A stretch of DNA of 64,000 nt from Telopea speciosissima (GCF_018873765.1 NC_057924.1:12487001-12551000); one strand, 5' to 3'; positions 47,125-58,464 are shown, counted from the first letter of the stretch. The notes: generated by a model from the sequence alone, not told the origin. Numbers and translations are program-made.

Positions 47125-47835
47125 TCACTCACTCACCAAAATCAAGAAAACTAATTAAAAGTTGTTAGTTTCACTAGCTTTTTTTTTTTTTTGGTTTTCT
47201 TCTTTCCAGCCCAAATCATACGGGTCTTCTCTGTTAGTCCAAGTCTTCCAACTACTACTATTCTAAATTCCAACTAGTCAAATTCATAGAATTCCTATTT
47301 GCAATCAGAAGATATTTCACTAGTTTTTGTTTTTTTTTGTTTTTTTCCAACCCAAATCTTACGGATCTTCTCTGTGAGCCCAGCCAAATTGGACTATTTG
47401 CCATTTTGTTTACCGGTCTCTTTCATTCATTTATTGAATGGGCAAATTTTCAACCAAAAGAAAAAAACATTTGAAGTAGAAGTCATCCTATTAAAAACAT
47501 AACCTCCTGCGAGTGGGGAGGGGGGGAGGTTTGAAAATCGTTTAGGGTTTTTTCGATTTTTCAATTTTCAATCTAAACGATTTGAAGAATATGCGAGCAA
47601 TTTGATCACTTTATTCTTTAATTCTGATGAATTTTTATCATAAAGGTATTTTTGGTCATTAGAAGTAGAAGTCATGCTATTAAAAACCTCAAATTCGATT
47701 TGAAACTGAATAGTTTTGTCTTTAATCCTTATCTCCAATTCTTAGACGTTAAACCCCAAGTGGTACGTAAGTCAGCAAGGGACCCCACACCTCAAGTAGA
47801 AGTCTAGAGTTGGACTATTCTCCACTCCACCCCTT

Positions 47836-47905
47836 GGGGTTAGCCTACGCAGCTTCCATAGATCTAGTTCCTCTCCAACAACCTGCCCCACTTCCCTGCC
47901 TCCCT
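47836..47905 (-). pseudogene. Short LRR fragment related to the neighbouring receptor-like protein
   Basis: On the minus strand, CTATGGAAGCTGCGTAGGCT encodes LWKLRRL, matching SLWKLRRLDLSS of the gene at 44056-47124 at nucleotide level (~46040-46060). The match covers only a few tens of bases. It suggests another family member once lay here. Confidence 0.42.
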
Positions 47906-47923
47906 CCTATTATATACAAACGG

Positions 47924-48123
47924 AAAAAATTTTGCTACTATCCTTGTAGTAAGAACAAGGCTAGCAGTCAAGGAAATGGAATAAATCATTTTCCCTTTGG
48001 GTTCATAAATATCCTCTTAGGTATTAATATTTTCTAAAACACTCCTTAAGATCTCATATCTTTGACTGCCAGCTAGCCTTGGACCAGGGACATTCCTACT
48101 TCTTGTATAGCAACAAAATTTTG
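47924..48123. mobile_element. Probable MITE with ~50-bp inverted arms
   Basis: The left arm (AAAATTTTGCTACTATCCTT, then AAGGCTAGCAGTCAA) matches the right arm read in reverse (AAAATTTTGTTGCTATAC, then AAGGCTAGCTGGCAGTCAA). No clear duplication. Confidence 0.55.
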
Positions 48124-48370
48124 TTCGACACAAACAAAGGTGGATCCCACCTGGGCAAAATATTCAGTACTAATACCATATCAATATCATATCGGTTTTG
48201 GATGTGATCGATACCCAACCCAATACCATGCACTAATAGTCAAAACCCTTGGGTTGCACTAATAGTCTAAAACCATGGTCTGGAGATTGCTTCAATTCAT
48301 CTGTTGAAAGTTTGTTAGGTTTCTATCCCACCTTATCAAAATACATCAAGGACACCTTCATTTTTCTTTA

Positions 48371-48380
48371 CTATATATAT
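48371..48380 (+). promoter_or_regulatory. Candidate TATA box, epoxide hydrolase 2
   Basis: CTATATATAT 150 bases before the ATG. A (CT)n run at ~48450-48470 lies in the presumed 5' UTR. Confidence 0.6.
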
Positions 48381-48520
48381 CCCCTGTTACACTCCGTTCA
48401 GACCCCAGTGACCAAGCTCGTAACTGATCATGACCTGATCGAGTAGAAGCATCTCTCTCTCTCTCTCTCTCACTCGCAGTGTTGGTTACTGGGTAGTTGC
48501 TTGCTTAAACTGAATGCTTA

Positions 48521-51325
48521 ATGGATCAGATAGAGCACAAGTACATTGATGTAAGAGGGCTTAAGCTTCACCTCGCCGAGATCGGAAACGGTCGGTCTTC
48601 CTTAGCGTTTGCATTTACCTTCATTCCTGTTACTATCTTCGTTTTTTGTTTTCTGTTTTTTCTCCATAATTACTCCCTCTTGCAGGCTCCTCAGTGGTAG
48701 TGTTCTTGCATGGATTCCCAGAGATATGGTATTCATGGAGGCACCAGATGATCGCCGCCGCCAATGCCGGATTCCGGGCAATAGCACCCGATTTCAGAGG
48801 CTATGGCCTGTCTCAGCAGCCCCTCGAACCCGAGAAAGCCACATTCAAAGATCTTCGTGAAGATCTCCTCGTCATTCTCGACTTATTCTCCATTCCCAAG
48901 GTATAATTAATTATTCTTTAGTTTGTGATATACCAATCCAATTCTCCAATTCAATTCTGTTCGGTTTAATTTTCAATTTTCATTCCCCAACCCCCTCCCC
49001 AAAAAAAAATATCTGAGTAATTTCATGAATACATCTCTTAGGCCTCTGTCGTACTCTGTTTGTCCTGTAAATGAACTTAAATTGCACATTCATGGAATCA
49101 GAGGATTTGAAAATTTGATGTGATTTAGCAATTTCACAAACCTATAAAAAATAAAAAGTTGTTTGTTCCATGGGCTTTCTGGAAATATAGAGGGAGTGGA
49201 AAAGAAAAGAAGCTAAAAACAATCTGGGTTTCACATAGAAGCACAAGCTTTATGTAGGTAAGTCTACACCTTTGAATAACTTGAAGAGAATCATCAGCAG
49301 TAAGTAGTCTGTGTCTGTGTCTGGGTGTTTTAGTTTTCATCTGATCTTCTAACTAGTTAGCTTCTTCTTCTTCTTCATATCATCAATCCTTGAAAAGAAG
49401 TTCCTGTAAAAGAGCTTGGGGTTTTCAAAATTCCCTAGATGAAGCTTTTACCTAGGTTAATTAGCCTTTGGAAGGCACTTAAACTACTAGTTCAACATAA
49501 CTCGTAGCTTTGGAAATAGAATCTAAACCTTTGAAGATAAGAATAGACATTGTAGATTCTGTCATTTGTGTTTAAACTGTACACATACACACTTGCATTT
49601 CATTTCTTAGACTAAAATAAAAATCGATATGCAATTTCCCACCATGTCTGTCTCCTTAAACTATGAGTGCAGGTTTTCATTGTTGCGAAAGATTTTGGAG
49701 CTCGTCCTGCGTACCAATTCGCAATTCTTCACCCAGAGAGGGTGTCGGGAATGGTAACTTTGGGGGCGCCATACGTTCCCTCTCCTGTATCATTATTTGG
49801 TGACCTTCCTGAAGGCTTCTACATTTTTAGATGGCAGGTAATGTGGTGTTGTTCTTGCCATTTAGTGCTTCTCTGTCACAAAGATCACTTCATATTCGAT
49901 CTAAAAAATGTTTGTGTGAAATTTTCCATTGACTAGCGCACAGAACATTTGAATACAAGTATATATTGATCACTAATTCTAGTTCAGAGATCCAACATCT
50001 CTCAGGTTAATTGAGGTTTTCATTTATTTGAAGAAAATGTTAATTCTTGTATCTGTGATCATTTTAGAAACCTGGACGAGCCGAAGCAGATTTTGGTCGA
50101 TTCGATATTAAGACAGTGGTACGGAACATCTACATTCTCTTCTCAGGAAGCGAAATACCAATAGCTTCTGAAGATCAGGAGATAATGGACCTGGTGGATC
50201 CTTCTTCTCCTCTACCAACTTGGTTCACTGAGGAAGATCTTGCTGTCTATGCCTCTTTGTATGAAAAATCTGGATTCCGTACTCCATTGCAAGTCCCTTA
50301 TAGGTAAAAGGAGCTCTCCCATCTTTTTTCAACTTTCTACCATTGTTTCTTTTGCATCCTCAAAACCCACTTCAATGAGGACAAATGAATACATATAATC
50401 TCTCCAAAGGGAAAGAAGGAATGGAAAAAGGAAAAAAAAAACAAAACAAAACAAAACAAGAGATCAGAAACCACCCTAAAGGGGTATTTCTTTGATCCTA
50501 AGAGAGAGCAACATGCCTATATTTGGGGGTGTCCAAGCAAGATTCAACATAATGTGATCAAGCTTGCCGCACACATCAAAGGAGATAACGTCCTAGATCT
50601 AGATTTCCTGGTCTATCTTCTCAAATTTCTCTCTATTCAAATATGATAGATAGTTGCACAAAAGGCAAGCTTGCCCACTGAGTCTCCATTCCCTTCCAAA
50701 ATCAAGGGGCCTTCTCCTAACTGGCCAGCATCTACTAAGCATTTGCTATGCTGGAGAAAAGACTGTTGGGAGAGTTTTGAGTTGGATCTCTCCACACTAC
50801 GAAGTTGTGGTGTGGGATATGACCTTTAAACCAGACAACACCATTCCAAGGGACGATGAGTGCTCAGAATCGCACCAAATTCCAAGCCAAGGAAGAAAAG
50901 AACACTCTAGAACATGATCGACACTCCTCTTTGGCCTCAATCAAACTAGAAGATCTAATATAGCCATCTTACTAGAACACAACAAGACATAGCTCGCTAT
51001 AGACATAGGATAACTTTTTTATTTTTTGGTGATAACCATGCACTTGTATGCTTAAGCTAAGGCATTATGTAGGAGGACCTTACAAGAAAAATTCAGCTTG
51101 ACTGATGCAAGAGTTCAAGTTCCTGCATTGCTGATCCAAGGTGGAAAGGACTTTGCCCTAAAATTTTCAGGACGGGAGGACTACATAAGGAGCGGAAAGG
51201 TGAAAGACTATGTCCCTGATTTGGAGATCACATTCTTGCCCGAAGGAACACATTTCGTTCAGGAACAATTTCCAGACCAAGTGAATCAGCTCGTCCTAAC
51301 CTTCCTCAAGAAGCATGCTTCCTAA
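48521..51325 (+). CDS. Soluble epoxide hydrolase 2, tandem copy 2
   Basis: Five exons matching copy 1 in length: 48521-48590, 48686-48900, 49673-49837, 50068-50303, 51076-51325, for 311 residues. Catalytic residues are as in copy 1: HGFP 32-35, D102 (VAKDFGARPAY), Y145, Y211, D254 (GGKDFALKF) and H288 (GTHFVQE). The last intron ends in a tandem TAGGAG acceptor, so use of the upstream AG would add one arginine. Intron 4 holds the same LINE fragment as copy 1. The upstream ~400 bases and ~0.9 kb downstream also match copy 1, so the whole ~3.8-4.0 kb block duplicated. The role is hydrolysis of epoxides to diols, probably cytosolic. No frame damage is seen. Confidence 0.9.
50382..50990 (-). mobile_element. 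LINE (L1-type) 3' fragment in intron 4 of epoxide hydrolase 2
   Basis: Homologous to 37140-37735 (shared 'gtgtccaagcaagattcaac' and 'gaaaagactgttgggagag'). It is degenerate and on the minus strand. It is absent from the short intron 4 of copy 3. Confidence 0.7.
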
Positions 51326-51568
51326 ACTTCTCAGTAATGTTTGTAGAAGATTATTGACTGATATATCTCATGGATGCTTGAAATATGTAATAATTAGATT
51401 TGAACAAAAAATGGAATTATTCAGGACATATCCAACAATGTACTGGTTACTCTCCTCCCCTCATCAAAAGCAATCCTTTTCTTAAGGAATCGTCATGTAC
51501 ACGGGTTGTACAAATCGGGTTATAATCGTGCCTGAATCAATTATGGGTTCCGAGTCTGACTTGGATCG

Positions 51569-51692
51569 AACAGTTGTTCGGTTCCTCTAATAGGGGGTCA
51601 GAAATGACGGCCTAACCCCCTGCCCGAACACATGGTCCGAGTGAGGTTAAGCTGTCATTTCCACCTTCCTATGAGAATAACTGGACAACTGT
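51569..51692. mobile_element. MITE, 'CTCCAATTCCTC' family, diverged copy
   Basis: Left arm ACAGTTGTTCGGTTCCTCTA with an inverted right arm ending CTGGACAACTGT. The centre has 'cagaaatgacggcctaaccc' and 'tgcccgaacaca'. Confidence 0.58.
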
Positions 51693-52627
51693 ACCGGACA
51701 AGGAACCGGACAGGATAAAAGTTCTCACTTAGTTGCACATATTCAAGACTTTCCTTATGCGATGATAGCTGGGTTTTTCTTCTTTGCAACGAAGTTGGGT
51801 AGGTAGGTGAAACACACTTGGATGACCATGTCTTGGGTGGATAGAATGGCAAGCATTCGCCGTAGTCGAATACAGTGCAGATGTGATGGTATTCAGATAT
51901 TCCCTGACTAGATATGAATATCTTAAATAGATACGAATGCAAATCGAATTTGGATTTTCAACCTTACCTTCTTTCGCCTCGATAGATTAGAAATTCACTC
52001 TCAATCCATGTTTTCTTAGTTGTCTTAGTCACATGATTCTCATTTCCTCATTCTCTAGAAGTGGTTGAATCTTCAAAAATCTTCAAGATCATTAGTTAAT
52101 TTTTTATTATGAGTTGGATTTCTATTCCGATGGAATAATTTTTTTCCTCGATTATCCGAATTCGTATACCCATAAACAAATACAAATGCAAATTGAATTT
52201 GGATTTTCAAATATCCGTTTAACAAATTTGTCGTCTCTCTACTTCTCTCTCTTCATAAATGGGTTGCACTGTGATATTCCCCACTCTGCTGAGGGAAGAA
52301 GAAAAGATACTACGGTTTTTTTTTTTTTTTTTGGGTAACTGTTACGATGGTTATTGAGGTGAGAGGAATCTGGGGGTTTCAACCGGTCCATTTCTAACGG
52401 ATTTTATTCGGTCCTGCACATTGAGGCACAAAACTAGAACCAATCGATTACATAATCATCCTACAAAGCCAAAACTATTATATTAGTTCATTATTAGGTT
52501 GGTCGGTTACCAATTTTTAATCAGTCCTTATTCGATGAGTTAAATTATATTTTTATGCAGTTTAATCAATCAATCCTTAATTGGTTGATTAATAGGTCTT
52601 AATAGATCAGGTTTTGGGCGGTTTAAT

Positions 52628-53399
52628 TAAGGATGTCAAAATGGAACTGAAACCGAATATCGGAATCGAAATTGACTATTTACGATTGAATCGAACTGCA
52701 CCGTAGAAAAATGATCTAGTTTTGACTTTATAGGTTCTCTTTCCGGTTCGGTTTTGATTTTCACTGCAAAACTGTGATTCTAAACCGAATAAGAAACTGG
52801 AAAAATCGAATAGAAACCGATAACTCTTACTCTAATACTAACTCATGCATCACTTGGATTAATTAATAACATATAATTAATTTAATAAATAAAATTATTG
52901 CATCAACATGAAACATAAAATAAGTAAAATGTCAAGGGTTAACTATATATTATATTTGTTTAAGTATGAATTGAAAATCCTACTTTTTAATAGAAAAAAT
53001 AGTTTGTTCATTATGTGAGAGAGGAGAGGAAAAAAAAACAAAGAATAGGAAAAGAAAAAGATAGGTGAAGAAGGGAAGTTTTTTTATTTTTATCACATAG
53101 GCATAGGAAATATGATGAATGAGGGAGGAGAGAATGGGAAAACATAGGAATATAAAGACCTTGAAAATCAAGGTTATCTTCATTACTGATTCCCAAAACG
53201 ATACTACACAAACCGCGTGTAAATCGGTTGTGAATCGGATAACAAAAACCGAATAGAAACCGATAAAACTGGACCGTATACAAAATGATTCTGATTTTGG
53301 CTGATTCCTATCTGGTTCAGTTTTGATTTTACCTTATCAAAATGTAAACCACACCACAACCAAACCAAATAACCAGAACCACACCGTTTGATACCCTTA
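52628..53399. mobile_element. Non-autonomous hAT element, 772 bp
   Basis: Ends TAAGGATGTCAAAATGG and, on minus, TAAGGGTATCAAACGG. Flanking 8-mers GGTTTAAT (52620-52627) and GGCTTAAT (53400-53407) differ by one base. The interior is rich in 'accgaaaccgaa'-type repeats with no coding capacity. Confidence 0.74.
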
Positions 53400-53643
53400 G
53401 GCTTAATTAATCAATCTTAATTATTCGGTGTATCAAGTTAATTGGATTGGATCAAAACCGATCATTGGTCGAGTAATCTAAATATTATATCTATTAAAAT
53501 GGAAATTAAATTATTTATCAAACAATCAATTCGATTTCATTTTTATTGGGTTGGACCCTCCATGTAAGGAAACTCGAAGAAGATCCATTTTTTGACAGAG
53601 AAGATAAGTGTTTCAAGTAAATATGTAGACATAATTAAAGATA

Positions 53644-53807
53644 GGGAAAAAGTTCTCTGTCCGAGAGTGTGGCCTACGCCAGCATTCCCATGAGTCTATC
53701 TCTCCTCCCCATGTGAAAAGACACCTCTGCCCCATTGTTTTGAGGAGAGAGATAGACACATGGGCATGCTAGCGTAGGCCACACTCCCATACAGAAAATT
53801 ACTTCCC
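53644..53807. mobile_element. Mutator-type MITE copy 3, 164 bp
   Basis: Ends GGGAAAAAGTTCTCTGT and GGGAAGTAATTTTCTGT (minus), flanked by an exact 9-bp duplication TTAAAGATA (53635-53643 and 53808-53816). This copy fixes the family's ends. Confidence 0.85.
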
Positions 53808-53944
53808 TTAAAGATATGTATGAATGTGTGGTAACTAGTGTAAGAATTGTGGGTGTTCAAGGTAGTGAATCTCAACAACAATTGGATTACATCACAGATC
53901 AACTTTAAACCATTGTTTGTCTGCGTTTTTCATGGATGTTAACA

Positions 53945-54738
53945 GGAGTTATTCAGGATGAGTTTTTGGTGTTTGCATTTTGTTGATAATATTGTTTTGT
54001 TGGAGGAGACAAAAGCAGGGATTGACGTCAAGTAGATAAGCAAAACGAAAACAGAGTATAGAGTGTGTAACTTTAGTTATACTATGACGGATAATGAGGT
54101 GGTGAAATTGATGAGAGGGAGATTCCCCAAACTGATTATTTTATGTATTTGAGCTCAATCATAAATAAAAAAGATGATATAGAAGATGATGTTTCACAAA
54201 GAATTAAAAAAAGAACGAATGAAGTGAGCTAATGCATCTGGAGTGTTGTGTGATGACATATTCCTTTAAAACTTAAAGGAGAGTTTTATAGGACAGTCGT
54301 ACGACCGGCTATGACGTATGATGCAGAATGTTGGACAATTAAAAAGCATCATATAGATAAATTCAGTGTAACAGAGATGAGGATGTTAATATGGATGAGT
54401 GGCAAAACTACAAAAGATTAAGGAATGATCATATTAAAACTAATTTGGAAGTAGCTTTGATACATGATAAGCTACGAGAAAGTGATTTGAGGTGGCATGG
54501 TCATGGTCAACGGAAGCCTTTAGATGCTCCAATACAGTGGTGTGATTTGACTCAGATTGAAGGAACTAAAAGAACCAAAAGCCACCTGAAATGTCCCTAC
54601 GAGAAGTGAGGAAAGACTTGCATAACTTAGGCCTTGTATCAAGTATAACCTCAAATAAAGCTAATTAGAGGCCAAGGATCCATGCAGCGGACCTCATTTA
54701 GTTGAAATAAGGTTGAATTATTGTTGTAAAGTTGAGTA
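53945..54738 (+). mobile_element. RTE-type LINE, 3' fragment
   Basis: The degenerate translation retains the order of a plant RTE reverse transcriptase end: VDNIVLLEETKAGID near the catalytic ADD position, then KTEYRVCNFSY, ASGVLCDD and DAECWTIKKHH-like sequence. These are followed by RNDHIKTNLEVALIHDKLRE and LRWHGHGQRKP. It has many stops and shifts, so it is long dead. The 3' end 'gttgaattattgttgtaaag' fits the family's TTG-rich tail. Confidence 0.72.
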
Positions 54739-54839
54739 TTACAAAACTATCCAAAATATTATCCCTCCCTCTCTCTCACATACTCTTTTTTTTTTTTGTC
54801 CCTCACTTTCCTCTTCCTCCCCTCTTCCATTCACCACAT

Positions 54840-55545
54840 GTGCAACTTCCCTGGCTCTGCAGCCAATGTTGGTTGGTATTCAGTGCTCGTCATCCCCATC
54901 CGAAGTTTAGCAGAGTCCCTCCAAGCATATCCTACGTATCCCTGAGAAGCAATTCTTTAGTAGGGAACATTCTAAAGCTGATTTCGATGTGCAAAGCTTG
55001 TAAAGTTTGGATCTTAGTAGCAATTTTTTCACAGGTTAGGTAGCTTTCAATCTTCTTAGACAAAAAATCTGAGCCATTTCAACTTATGGTCAAAACCAAT
55101 TTCTAGGGGAAATCCTCAAAATACGAACCTCCAACGATTGATTAGAAAACTTTTGATGTTTCACAAAATGATTCAAGTTGAGAGATCCCACCAAGCTTCA
55201 AGAATTACATAAGCCTAAAGATTTTGGATGCAAGTTTTAACCAACTCAATGAGAGTATACCGGCTACAATCGGAGAATTGAAGAAACTCTCTGTTCGTAT
55301 GTTAGTTAAGCAGCAGTAGAATTCAAGGCACGATAAGCATTGAATTGCTACAGATTCTGGATTTGCACAAGCTTGTCTTGACGGGTGAAATCCTTGACGA
55401 GCTAAGCACTTGTAAATTTTTTCTTGAGCTGTTAGTCTTGTCTGTAAACTGTTAGGTACTTGATCGATATGCCAAAAGCTTCGAATCTGGTGAACGTGTT
55501 AATCAAGACCTTCAACATATCCCATATTAGGCTGATCCAATTTAA
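54840..55545 (+). pseudogene. Relic of an LRR receptor-like kinase ectodomain (At1g12460-like)
   Basis: Scattered frames give SYVSLRSNSLVGNI, KVWILVAIF, LNESIPATIGELKK, then a segment like IELLQILDLHKL and TGEILDELSTCKFFLELL. The order and wording match the middle-to-late LRRs of the At1g12460 type as remembered (NGSIPGSIGKMESLS; LHNLNLIGEVPEDISNCR). Stops and shifts are frequent and no kinase domain follows, so this is a truncated, old pseudogene. Confidence 0.55.
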
Positions 55546-56129
55546 TACCCATACACTAGGCTAAACCCCATTAAGCACATAACATAAACCCAATCAAATC
55601 TACGTATCTTAGTTTCTTTGAAGCAAACTTGACATGTCAATCCAAATTAGAATTACTTTGCCTCGAAAGGCACAGAAGAGTTTGAAAACTATTGAGAGGC
55701 GTGAATGGATACTTCCTGCAAAGTTCATGGTGGAAAAACAGAGCACAAAGAATTCAGCCACAGAGATAAAGATGGATGAACCTCCAACAAAGATCACATG
55801 TCTAAAATTCCGGCGCAAGGGCATCAATCTGGGTCCATTGGAATTCACCGCCAAAACGAGATCCACAAGTCTGTTTCCAACATCCAAGCTTCCAAACAAG
55901 CACTTACGATTATAGGATATATAGGCTCAAAGAAATTTGTGAAACGAGATGATTCATTCATGCCTCCATTCAACCCAAAAATCTATTCAATGTTGAGAAA
56001 TATTTTGCCTTCAATAAATTTGATATGTCAAGCTCATTTTCTAAGGAACTTTTGGGGAATGGCTTAAAGGCATTGGTGGTGGATGAAGTGAGGGAGTATA
56101 GGGGAAGGTAAACTGCATATGGGGGGAGG

Positions 56130-56363
56130 CATGGTTTTAGTGTACGGTATCGGAATGGGTATCATCAGTAAACTGCAAAATCGATACGATACTGATAAAG
56201 TATCGATCTGGATCGGTTGTATCGAACAAAATTATCTCTGTATTTCATTAAAAAAATAAGATTTTTGACCATTTTATCCCTTGTCCGTACCGTGCTACCG
56301 ATACAGTATCCGTAACGATGATTAGCAAAACCGGTACATACGAAACCAATACTTAGAACCATG
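56130..56363. mobile_element. Non-autonomous hAT element, 234 bp
   Basis: Ends CATGGTTTTAGTGTACGG and, on minus, CATGGTTCTAAGTATTGG. An exact 8-bp duplication GGGGGAGG lies at 56122-56129 and 56364-56371. The first five bases equal the left end of the large hAT at 10868. Confidence 0.84.
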
Positions 56364-56519
56364 GGGGGAGGGGAGGGAGAGGAAAGTGAGGGTGAAAATG
56401 TAAAGAAACTGTATGTGGGTGGAGGGAAAACTAGGAAATATTGTGTGGGTAATTTGGGAAAGAAAAACCCAATTTTGAGTAATCTTGTAATTTTCCCAAA
56501 TCCTCATTGATTCTTCTCC

Positions 56520-56526
56520 TATATAT
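56520..56526 (+). promoter_or_regulatory. Candidate TATA box, epoxide hydrolase 3
   Basis: TATATAT about 130 bases before the ATG, at the same relative place as in copies 1 and 2. Confidence 0.55.
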
Positions 56527-56585
56527 CCGTTGCACTCGGTCCAGATATGACCATGTTCGTAACGGATGATGAGCTAAGTAGAAGC

Positions 56586-56587
<2 letters not shown>

Positions 56588-56630
<43 letters not shown>
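56588..56630 (+). repeat. (TC)n microsatellite in the presumed 5' UTR of epoxide hydrolase 3
   Basis: About 20 TC units just before the ATG. The equivalent tract is about ten units in copy 2 and nearly absent in copy 1. Confidence 0.92.
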
Positions 56631-56632
<2 letters not shown>

Positions 56633-56651
56633 GCAGTGTTGGTTACTCGCA

Positions 56652-58291
56652 ATGGATCAGATAGAGCACAAGTACATTGATGTAAGAGGGCTCAAGCTTC
56701 ACCTCGCCGAGATCGGAAACGGTTGGAATTCCATTCTTTTTCGTTTACCTTCATTCCTCCCCTAATTCCTGCTCTTTTTGCTGAAGCGTGAGTATATCTT
56801 TATATGCAAGTTGCAGGCCCTTCAGTAGTGGTGTTTTTGCATGGATTCCCAGAGATATGGTATTCATGGAGACACCAGATGATCGCCGTCGCCAATGCTG
56901 GATTCCGAGCAATAGCACCGGATTTCAGAGGTTATGGCCTCTCCCAGCAGCCCCGCGAACCCGAGAAGGCCTCGTTCAAGGATCTTCTTGAAGATCTACT
57001 CGCCATTCTCGACTTCTTCTCCATTCCCAAGGTATATTTATTCTATAATTAGTTGCGGTTTAACATTCCATCTCACTCCTGTTAATTTAATTTTCAATTT
57101 TAATTTCTGGGTTGTGGGTAGTAATTTCGTGAATTCCTTTCTTTAGGCTTCCATGGTACTCTGCTTGCCCTGTAAATCAATTTTATTGCACATTCATGGA
57201 GTCCGAATCTATTATCTGTGCAGGTTTTCATTGTTGGGAAAGATTTTGGAGCCCGTCCTGCTTACTTGTTCGCAGTTCTCCACCCAGAGAGGGTGTCAGG
57301 AGTAGTAACGTTAGGCGTGCCATATGTACCCTCTGGTCCATCTGCATCATTTACTGACCTTCCTGAAGGCTTCTACATTTTGAGATGGCAGGTAATGTGT
57401 TGTTCTTGCCATTTAGTGCTTCTCCGTCACAGAGATCACTTCATATTCGATTTAAAAAATGTTTGTGTGAAATTTTCCATGGACTAAGCACACAGAACAT
57501 TTGAATACAAGTATATATTGATCACTAATTCTGGTTCAGAGATCCAACATCTATCAGGTTAATTGAGGTTTTCATTTATTTGAAGAAAATGTTAATTCCT
57601 GTATCTATGATCATTTTAGAAACCTGGACGAGCCGAAGCAGATTTTGGTCGATTCGATGTTAAGAGAGTGGTACGGAACATCTACACTCTCTTCTCACAA
57701 AGCGAACTACCAATAGCTGCTGAGGATCAGGAGATAATGGACCTGGTGGATCCTTCTTCTCCTTTACCAACATGGTTCACTGAGGAAGATCTTGCAGTCT
57801 ATGCCTCTTTATATGAAAAATCTGGATTTCGTACTCCATTGCAAGTCCCTTATAGGTAAAAGGAGCTCTCCCATCTTTTTCAACGTTCTACCATTGTTTC
57901 TGTTGCATACGCAAAACCCACTTTAAAGATCACCACTCGCCCTTGGTCTTCTTGACAATAGGACTACTTTTTTATTTTTTTTTGGGTAATAACCATGTAG
58001 TTGTATACTTAAGCTAAGGATTTATGCAGGACCTTACAAGAAAAGTTGAGCTTGACTGACACAAGAGTCCAAGTTCCTGCACTGCTGATCATGGGTGGAA
58101 AGGACTATGTCCTCAAATTCCCAAGACTGGAGGACTACATAAGGAGCGGAAAGGTGAAAGACCATGTCCCTGATTTGGAGATCACATTCTTGCCCGAAGG
58201 AACACATTTCGTTCAGGAGCAATTTCCAGACCAGGTGAATCAGCTCGTCCTAACCTTCCTCAGGAAGCATGCTTGCTCAACTTCTCAGTGA
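56652..58291 (+). CDS. Soluble epoxide hydrolase 3, tandem copy 3
   Basis: Five exons: 56652-56721, 56817-57031, 57224-57391, 57620-57855, 58030-58291, for 316 residues. Exon 3 is one codon longer than in the sisters (YVPSGPSASFTDLPEG against YIPSPVSLFGDLPEG). The last exon adds a CSTSQ extension after KHA. Catalytic set: HGFP 32-35, D102 (VGKDFGARPAY), tyrosines near 146 and 212, D255 and H289. Introns are short and intron 4 lacks the LINE seen in copies 1 and 2, so this is the earlier-diverging paralogue. Its upstream block (CGTAACGGATGATGAGC) is a diverged form of the one before copies 1 and 2. No frame damage is seen. The role is as for the sisters, substrate unknown. Confidence 0.9.
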
Positions 58292-58464
58292 TGTTAGTTG
58301 AAGATTGACTAACACCTCATGGATGCTTGAAATATGTAATAATTAAGTTTGAACAAAAATGGAAATTTTCAGGACATATCCAACAATGTACTGGTTACTC
58401 CCTCATCAAAAGCAATCATTTTCTCATTTTTCAGTTTTCAATCAGAATCAAAAGGAATCCATTT

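Larger units (their letters stand above)
47125..48170. other. Intergenic upstream of the receptor-like protein
   Basis: 47170-47250 and 47315-47395 are diverged direct copies ('ccaacccaaatcttacgg' type). 47836-47905 is a receptor-like-protein relic and 47924-48123 a probable MITE, both listed separately. No intact gene is seen. Confidence 0.5.
51326..56500. other. Intergenic between epoxide hydrolases 2 and 3
   Basis: It contains the duplicon tail (to ~52.2 kb), a MITE at 51569, a hAT element at 52628, a Mutator-type MITE at 53644, an RTE LINE at 53945, an LRR-kinase relic at 54840 and a hAT element at 56130. 55560-56110 has short open frames on both strands with no recognisable domain. No intact gene is seen. 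Confidence 0.55.

Noticed and set aside
48249-48446. 65-codon frame upstream of epoxide hydrolase 2
   Set aside because: A shadow of the conserved promoter/5' UTR block; no domain.
55609-55915. Overlapping ~95-codon frames on both strands
   Set aside because: No recognisable domain on either strand and no splice context; probably chance.
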